This document shows positions 55,801-64,000 of a stretch of DNA of 64,000 bases, piece after piece. Numbering within the stretch: position 1 is the first letter of the stretch; each line of letters opens with the position of its first letter. The DNA comes from Adiantum capillus-veneris (Eukaryota > Streptophyta > Polypodiopsida > Polypodiales > Pteridaceae). Location of the stretch: contig CM043956.1 of the NCBI GenBank assembly GCA_014529385.2, positions 59,901,120 to 59,965,119 on the forward strand, in the 5' to 3' direction. Under the pieces are notes generated by a model. It made no database searches, was not told where the DNA came from, and saw only the letters and a list, made by a program, of their open reading frames with translations. The translations under genes and the position numbers were made by a program.

Positions 55801-58161
55801 TACTGGACTCACCCATTCTGTGGTCTCCACTCGAACTATGAACCCTGCCTTCAATAACTTGTCCACCTCTACCCGCAAGGCTTCCATTTGCTCTTGACCC
55901 ATCCTTCTTAGCCTTTGCCGTACTGGCTTAGCACCTTCTTTCAGCTCTATATGCATCTCTTCACCCTTGAACCCTCTGATCTCTTCATATGAAGTAATGA
56001 ACAAATCAGGAAAACTAGCCAGCATATGCAAAAATATATCCTTCTCCATAGCTAAGAGGTCTTCACTAATCATTTGCGTCATTAATTCCTGCTTCTTTGA
56101 CAACTCAACCTTGGTTTGCATCAGCCCTTCAATCACTTCATAAGGCCCGTCACTTTCATCTTCAACTTCATTCGCAAATGCGACTAAACCACACTCCTGG
56201 ATTTCTTTATCCATCAAAATAAATGCAGCATCAGCATCCTCATCACTGCTGGTAGTGCTATCACTGTCCTCATCTGTCACCGTGGAAGAGTCTTCATCAC
56301 TAGACTCATCCTCATCTTCATAAAGCTCCTCTAATCGTTTCCTTGTGTCCATATTATAAAGCTTCTTGGTACCTGTCTTTCCATAGAGGCTAATTGTACC
56401 ATGTCGCCAATCTTGAACAGCTCCCACTGCACGTAACCATGGTCTGCCCAGTATAATAGGATATGCTCCCAACCCTGCTGGCATCACATGAAAATCAACC
56501 ACTGCCTTTGCATCATATGCCTCCACTTCTAAGCTCTTTACAACACCTAAGCATTTTACTTTTTGATGGTTTGCCAATCTGATCCGAAACCCTGACACCC
56601 CAGCCACTGTGAGACCCATCTTCTCAACACATGAGTGTGTTATGACGCATATTTGGGCTCCGCCATCCACATAACCTTGTCCCAAATTTTTCCTTTTATG
56701 CCACACATCTACTATTGGACAAATGTCTGGTAGCTCATCCATTGCCAACACCTTTACTGAACCTCTCTCTGGCTCTTTCTCCATTGGGTTAACCATCCTC
56801 TTCCACTGTCGCTTTAGCTTAGGCACCATCTCTATAAGCTGCCCAAAAGTAACATCTGCCTTCCTGCTCGTCAGATCCTCCCTCAAGTCATAGCTTAATT
56901 GCCCATCCCCTAGTGAAAAATCTGAAACATGAAACTTTCGACGAGCTCTCCTTTTCCTCTTGGCCTTGACATCCTCGTCTTCATGGCTCTTTCCTTTCTT
57001 CTTACTAGGACCTGGGGCACTTCTTCCTTCCTTATCCTCTGTGGTCCTCTTCCCAATAGGCATCACTAATGTATCCTCTAGCTTTGATGCCTTCTCCAAG
57101 GTGACTACACTTAGCACTTTTGTCTTTCCCTTTTCCTCCTGGGTCAGTCCACTGGTTCCTTCGTCTCCCTTAATTTCGATGCCATAATCATGCGACCTAG
57201 TTAGCACCTGTTTTGGCAATGGATACATGTCTCCCCCCATCCTTGGTGGCTTATCACATTGCGGGCTGATGTGGCCCAACTCTCCGCAATTATAACATGT
57301 GGGCGTCTGCCTCCAAAACCTACTATTACTTTGTCCAGCACCATTCCTAGGTCTTTCTTCACCTGCTGGCTGATTTGCAAACCGCCCTCGACCTCGAGTA
57401 TTTCCCACTTGACCTAGCATGTTTAGGCTGAGATTCTTCATCAAATCTACCATTTGCCTCATGTCTTGCCTTAGCCCATCATCTTGCACTGCTGTAGTGA
57501 CCACTGCTGGCATAACCTGAGTAGTAACAGGAACTACTGGTTCATGATGAACCCCTGACATACGACCTTGTAAAGAGTCCATAGGCTGAAATTCAAACCT
57601 CATTGGCAAAGACTCCACCCCTAATTGGCTCATTTTCCTCAGCTTCCACTCTTTGTTCCTTGCTACCTCTAGTGCATTTTCATATGTCCTAGGCTTCTTT
57701 AGCTCCACTCTCCAACGTATATTCTCCCAAAGACCAGCCAAGAACCTGTCCTTCTTCATCATGTCAGGCGGGGGTACCTGTGGTGCTAAAGCCTTGCACA
57801 TCCGCTCCCATGCCAATGAGAACTTACGTATGTACGCATCTACTGGCTCACCTTCCTTTTGCACCAAAGCCTGTACTTCTTGCCACACTTTGTCAGGATC
57901 TTCTATCTTCACAAACTCCACTTCCAAACCATGTCGTAGATTGTCCCAACTCAACCTTACAGGTGGATCAGCCACATGCAACTCCTCTTCAAATGCTTTA
58001 GACCAAACTCGTGCATCACTCTTCAAACAAATTTGGAGAAGGCGTAACATTTGCATAGGGTCATGAATCTGGTTGCTAATGCAGGCAACCTCCATCTTTT
58101 CCAAAAAGTCTTCCACATCTTCATCACTTCTTCCATGAAACTCCGGATAAGAGAAAGCCAT
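52810..58161 (-). CDS. gag-pol: Gag-Pol polyprotein, Ty3/gypsy Tat lineage (one internal stop)
   Basis: A single frame of 1783 codons broken only by TAG at 53599-53601 (after residue 1520, in integrase). Domains: gag 1-180; zinc knuckle CYNCGELGHISPQC 289-302; protease with DGGA at 499-502 (Asp kept, Gly in place of Thr/Ser) and ILGRPWL at 570; acidic linker 610-650; RT 745-960 with catalytic FMDD 899-902; first RNase H 1040-1160, whose catalytic positions are degenerate (VNPS at 1043, LTGYAFL at 1112); second, archaeal-type RNase H 1186-1310 with D1192, E1230, D1256; integrase zinc H1396, H1403, C1434, C1437 and core D1465, then SDKGPGF and GLNERFN after the stop. Dual RNase H marks the plant Tat lineage. 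The best-preserved element here. Confidence 0.9.
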
Positions 58162-59200
58162 GGCTAGAGAACCCCTTCAAACACACGTGCAAGAACCCAA
58201 GACTTTTGACTACCCAATCCCCAGAAACTTCAATGGAGCTCAAATTTAGATGAGAACAAACACATGCACATCAAATGAGTTTTCATAGTTGATCATCGGA
58301 ATTACAACAGGCGAAGGACATTCCAGGATCTCTCTCAATCTTCTTGGCCCAAACATAAAGACTATGCGCTGCTGGAAAAAGATCTTCCTGGACACATGAA
58401 CATTAATCTGAATTCTTTGAGTTAAATGAAAAGGAGTAAACTGAGGGCCATTTTGATCATCCATTAAAGCCAACCATGAAGCTCCCAAGAAGACACACTT
58501 GACTTATCCTCTGATTTTTGCCCAAATCTCAGCAGCATAACAGCATAAATGGCTCAAAATACCAAAAAACCAGCCATCATAACTTGGGAAAATTTCGACA
58601 GAGTTTCCCCAGAAGTAGAGCAATGAGAACCCAAAATATAGACTGTATCTGTATGCATAAACTGCCAACAATAGAACCCGAGCATCCAATAGGACTCACT
58701 AGTACATAGCCTATGGCGAGGTCACGAAAAGGGTACTCCAGCTACCTGTATCACCGAAAGGATCTCCACATTTGAGAATCCCCCAGCTCAATAAAAACCT
58801 CACGCTATCGACCCTCACACGAAGGCTAATGCAAATCGCATATAGTCAAGTCTCAGAAATGACTATCTTCTAGACCAAGTCTCAGAAATGGCTGGGACTG
58901 CCAACTACAACCAAGTATGGCTCCCCAAATGCGTACAATGGCAGTTTCCACAAGTAACGTACAATCCAGTAGACAATGCGCTCAAACAGGCGCCAAGTGA
59001 TGCATACCCACAACAACTGCAAGTGACATCACTGCTAGTATATCACTGTTCTCCAGCTACCTGTACCTGTGTGAATCACCTGTACCTGTACCTGTCCCTG
59101 TAACCTGTAACCTGTAACCTGTAATCTGCAACCAGCAACCTGTAATCCCGAAGCTCGAAGCTTGAAGCTTGAAGCAGAAGGTACTCGAAGAAGATCCTCC
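58162..59200 (-). other. Leader of the Tat element
   Basis: About 1 kb between primer site and gag, with no conserved coding sequence. It includes a degenerate (ACCTGT)n-type tandem at 59057-59151 (plus-strand sense) and short AAGCTTG repeats beside it. A long leader is usual for Tat elements. Confidence 0.6.
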
Positions 59201-59212
59201 GTGGGGGCGCCA
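59201..59212 (-). promoter_or_regulatory. Primer binding site of the Tat element
   Basis: The minus strand reads TGGCGCCCCCAC, six bases after the LTR end. The site differs from the tRNA-Met sites used by the copia and gag-only elements. The tRNA is not identified. Confidence 0.7.
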
Positions 59213-59218
59213 AAAGAA

Positions 59219-60364
59219 TGTGAGCGGGATGAAAACACACACATCGCCTCTATAACGACCCGACACACACTCTTGGGAAGATACACACACACACTATGGG
59301 GCACCACTCGGCTTAGACAACACACCTGGCCGAGACAGGGAACACACCTCTGGAGTGAGAGGAGAGAAACTATCCACTTGCCCACTCCACACAGACACAC
59401 ACACACACACACACACACACCCAAAAACTCAGCTCAAAAGAGGAGAATTTCTGATGTTTAGATACAAATGAGCTTGGGCCAACACCAATGGGGCCAACAG
59501 CTCACACAATATGGGTAAAAGATACCAGATACAATCACAAACTAGAGCAGAAACTTCGCTCATAGGAGAAACTTACACAGAAAAACAGCAGGAAAAGAGT
59601 GAGGAATTTGGCAAAATGGACAGCTCCATCGCGTCCGGAACGGCCCAAAACCCCAGTCTACAATGTCAAAGTGCTCAAATCCGACCTCGGATGAGCAGTT
59701 TACGGCCAAAACAGGCTCCAAAATGAGCAAAAACACACCTGCGGCTGTTCCTCCTCTCTTCTCCACGTTTTTTCTGGTCTTCTCTTAGTTTTTTCAGTTC
59801 CCACACTTAGATTTATTAGTTGGGCACCCTTGGCCTTTTAGATGACCTCAAACGGACCCCGAACAGGCCAAAAACTGACCTCGCAGTGCATAGTTGTCAC
59901 CTTTTTGCATCATTCGCACACCTGGCACTCAGCTTTTTTCCAATAATGCATCTCGCCACCACGTGAAGTGGCCCCAAAAAGTGGTCCTAATGATGACCTT
60001 TCTGCATAACTCTCACAAGCAAACACCCACGTTGTGTCCGTACTTCTCCGCGTGCAAGTATTGACCCCGTTCGGCCTCCTGACGCCACTAGATGCCATCC
60101 GACGCACCAGCTTACCTCATGCCGTCGGCCCGTGGATAGCTTCCTCGAGAAGTTTTATGCGCTATCAACTCCTCCTTATTGTAGAAAAAACACACTAATA
60201 CTGATAATAGAGAAAATCGCTGCACTACGTACATGCTGTCCTACCTGTACACATGTGGGCCCCACGTAACCACCTGGCTCTGGAAAATGGGCAATTCTTT
60301 ATTTGATGCCCCATGCATGTGTATGTACATATGCGCAATCCCTTGCTCCAAAAAACTCCTGACA
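59219..60364 (-). repeat. Tat-element 5' LTR
   Basis: 1146 bp, minus sense TGTCAGGAG...CGCTCACA, flanked on its outer side by ACGT (60365-60368) inside F3. It is almost identical to the solo LTR at 49312, apart from a longer CA run (about 59394-59420) and single-base changes. Confidence 0.85.
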
Positions 60365-61737
60365 ACGTGGCTTCTTTGATTCTTCTTGCTGCCTCTGTTC
60401 CATCTTTTGCTTGAGCTCATTGTGAATGCGCTTCCACATGGCGCTGGTAATTTCCCGTTTTTCTTCAGCTTCCTTCCTCTTTTGTTGCTTGATCCTTTCC
60501 AAAGCCTCTATTTGCATGCGTATCAGTGGAACATTCTCGGCTTCATAGTCTTCTTTCTCATCATCCGCTTCTGTTTCTTGGGTTTGATGCTGATCTTTCT
60601 TTTGTTGGCGGAGTTTTTCCTCAATGCCTGAGCCTCTTCCATTGTCCTCCTAGCATGAGTAATGGAGATAGATTATGCCAAATGTGTACCATTTTTCTTC
60701 AGCCGGGTATATCCCAGTGTGTATGGGCTATCATGCTCCTCCTTCGAAGATTGGTACTTAGAAGGAGTATCTCTTGGGTGGGACCCCTCTTCCTGGCTAC
60801 TTCGAGCATGTGACTTGGTTTTCTCGTTGTCAAAATCCCTTAGAGGTGCACTTTTCCTTGTCTATTTGACTACTGGGTTCGGCCTTGTAGAAGGTGTAGC
60901 CACTGGTCTTATAGCTCTTTTGGATATGTGGATTAGATCTATCTGCGCTTCGACAGGTGGTAGATCGTCGATCATTCCTAGTGCTTGATAGGCTATCTGT
61001 GTGAGCATTGGTCCCCCGTTCATGTAAGCTTTACTTTCTTGACTGCCCTTCAGGTTTGTTTCCACAATCGTGTCAAGAAGGTAGTTGCCAAAGTCGCAAT
61101 TGACCACCCTGTCTTCAGCCAAGCCCATCGCCATTACCACTGCCATATGCAACAAAGGTTCGGTATATCTAGGTGGTTTCTGCACCTTGCAATGTTGTGA
61201 TATAAGATGCAATGGCAGTTCTGTTTCTGAGTAGATCAGGTCTTGATACGTCAGCTTGTGGCCTCGTTGCTTCAAAAAGGCTTTATCATTGTCTATTGCC
61301 TTCGTTTTCTGCAATAGATTGTGCGTCCCCCGCGGCAGGTGGAGGGCTTCATTGATAATTTCCGCTGTAATTTTTACCTTAACGACTACCCCATCCTTGT
61401 CTGTCAAAGTTGCTTCCCCATTGTATTGAATTGAACTATGAGCTCATGAGCTCATCTGAAGTCTGTTCCCCAAGGAGGCAGTCGTAAGAAGTTTTCGAGT
61501 TGTAGGTACCTGACCCCTGCTTGCACCTCTGGTTTTTGGCGCAAAGTCCACATTTCCTGTGGAAAGATGGTGGTCTTTACAATTTCTCCGGTCTGCTGCT
61601 TGAAACCTTCCGATGAAGATGTTTTCCGGAATTGCTTCAAGTACTTGTTCGGTGAGGTGAGCTTTCTCATTTAATGAGATATCAGTTATCTCATAGGGTG
61701 CCACATTCCACTCCCTCTGTGCTTTCCTTCGAGGCAT
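60365..61737 (-). pseudogene. F-family gene, copy F3
   Basis: Near-identical to F2: start MPRRKAQREW at 61737, frame change near 61590, conserved block TDKDGVVVKVKIT to LTQIAYQALGMIDDLPP, charged helix to ESKKPR at the LTR. Differences are a few substitutions (for example GVVVK for GVVIK, IEAL for IEVL). Its upstream region is complete and carries palindrome array B. The C-terminal remainder is separated by the Tat insertion. Confidence 0.65.
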
Positions 61738-61935
61738 CCTGTTGCCAATTTTTTCAAGTGAAATCAGGTTTTAGCCATTGATCAAAATTGTCGAAAAGTA
61801 ATAACTTGACCATAAAATGAAAAAGTGAGCTTAACTCTGTCAAAACTACTCCAAATTTGACCAAATTTCACCAGCGCACCTAGGATTACTATAGGCACAA
61901 GACTCTAATGTAACAGATGGATTTTGGCAAAAAGG

Positions 61936-63055
61936 AACATGGATCGCGATCCATGTTGGGAAGAATTTGAAAATTCTAACTTTGGGAACTTGATCTTGGG
62001 CATAAGGGGATGCTATTGAGCAATTTTCTCTAAATTTAGGACTGAAGGCACATGGATCGCGATCCATGTTGGGCAATATTTTGGAAATCTGATGATATCA
62101 TCTGGTAGGGTTCATCTTGATTATGACTTGGTCCAAAAAATTTGGAATTTAGATCAATGGTTTGACACTTGGGTTGAATTTTGGAAATCATGTACAGATT
62201 TAGAGATTTTGGCTTTTTGAAGTGGATTTTGGGATTCAAATGGCTTGAAACTCTATGGCTTGGCTTTCTTGATCATACTAAATTAGATGGCATGGGTTTT
62301 ACTTATATTGGGCAAAAAGGTACATGGATCGCGATCCATGTTGGAAAGAATTTTGATACAATTCTTGTGCACATTTGTTCCTATAGGTTTTCCTAGTACA
62401 CTGGTGAAATTTTTTCAACTTTGGACATGTTTTTCCATAGTTTGCCCCATGTTTTAGTTTATGGCCATATTTTTTCTGTTTCGACCAAATCTGTTTCTGG
62501 CAACCACTTTTGGAGTCATGTTTTGCCTAAGATCTCTCCTTGCTTTGATTTCTGATGATTTAGGTATGTAGTTCATAGCTTTTCTTGGTTCCTTGGCAAT
62601 TTCCCCCAAACATTGAATTCTTTTGAGAAGGCAAACTGAATCCTGCAAGTTTCACCATTTTGCAAGTAAACTTTTGCTTAGTTTTGATCCCATCACCATT
62701 CTTAGGTTACATTTGCTTGTTGATAGGCTTCAAGGAGAGTGTGAAGTTTCCCAAATAACTTTAGCAGTAATTTGACCAAAAAAACATTTGCAAACTGAAA
62801 GTAGCAATCCAAATGGGTTTGATGATCTTTAGAGCTTTTTTGTGATTATTTTGCAACACCGGTACTATTTGTACATTGTCCAGCTAGTGAGCCACTTTTA
62901 TCCTAATTTTTGCAAAAAGGAACATGGATCGCGATCCATGTTGAGATGCTTTTTGAAAAACCAGTCATAGGAGTTTGTTCCCGACCCTCTATTGTTGCTC
63001 CTGTAGAAGTTTCCATGATTTTAGGGTTTGGGGAACATGGATTGCGATCCATGTT
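61936..63055. repeat. Palindrome array B, five sites
   Basis: Sites at 61936-61957, 62049-62070, 62321-62342, 62921-62942 and 63034-63055. The consensus is AACATGGATC, GC, GATCCATGTT: perfect in two, with one changed base in each of the other three. Three are preceded by GGCAAAAAGG or TGCAAAAAGG. Spacing is 113, 272, 600, 113. The first lies 200 bp upstream of the F3 start. The DNA between sites is AT-rich and non-coding. Confidence 0.9.
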
Positions 63056-63349
63056 CCAGCACTTTTTTGTGTTGTTTTTAGCTTGGTTGATTCTGTCAGT
63101 TAGTTGGGATCTACTGATGAACTTTTTCTTGTTTTCGATGGGTTTTAAACTTCCTCATTGGCCCTGTCAATTTGCCGATTTTGTGACCTTGTACTGCTTT
63201 GATTTGTTGTTTTGGGACTGTTGATGCAATATGGGTAACACACACATGCTCTTGCAAGGTTAATGATCATACCTATCAAATCTAGTGTAGTGAGATCCAC
63301 CAAGGTGGTCACAGCGGGCAGAAGCAACTCCAAAACTCTATGCTCCTGC

Positions 63350-64000
<651 letters not shown>

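Overview
This window is a plant nuclear repeat landscape. I can support no host gene in it. Nearly every interpretable stretch is a transposable element, a fragment of one, or a simple repeat: Ty1/copia and Ty3/gypsy coding regions, LTRs with tRNA-Met-type primer sites, inverted-repeat elements, and long CT, GT and poly-G runs. The copia and Tat-type gypsy coding sequences point to a land plant. The mix, including a Penelope-like reverse transcriptase, would suit a large fern or gymnosperm genome, but the species is a guess.

Layout. 1-3.1 kb: minus-strand fragments of three LTR families (called here LTR-G, LTR-X and a copia LTR). 3.8-4.5 kb: a foldback element. 5.2-12.66 kb: an LTR-X copy split by a small inverted-repeat element and by a complete 5.9 kb gag-only LTR retrotransposon with PBS, PPT and near-matching target duplication. 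Its gag reading frame has no ATG and seems to be completed by splicing from a small exon inside the LTR. 12.7-15.5 kb: no recognised gene. 15.5-17.6 kb: degraded gypsy integrase and copia. 17.6-25.4 kb: a minus-strand Penelope-like RT pseudogene and a 1.5 kb near-palindrome built from a third LTR family (LTR-T). 25.4-29 kb: a broken minus-strand gene of an unrecognised family ('F'). 29.1-31 kb: a palindrome array and a probable LTR. 31-41.6 kb: a degraded chimeric gypsy element, its integrase interrupted by a 1.3 kb inverted-repeat element at TTAA. 42-42.9 kb: a second array of the same palindrome. 43.4-49.3 kb: an F fragment, then a copia element whose 5' half is inverted relative to its 3' half. 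49.3-61.7 kb: a nearly intact Tat-lineage gypsy element with one internal stop codon, flanked by duplicated blocks of F plus LTR. 61.9-63.1 kb: a second kind of palindrome array, then microsatellites.

Three themes recur. (1) F occurs at four places, always on the minus strand; at two (28.9 and 61.7 kb) a spaced array of 22-bp palindromes lies directly upstream. (2) Both palindrome types are two 10-bp half-sites around a 2-bp centre with an ATC-NN-GAT core, and the 29 and 42 kb arrays keep a spacing near 286 bp. (3) The elements are heavily nested, so relative insertion order can be read: LTR-X is older than the gag-only element inside it, the chimeric gypsy is older than the TTAA element inside it, copia is older than the MITE inside it, and the F gene is older than the Tat LTR inside it.
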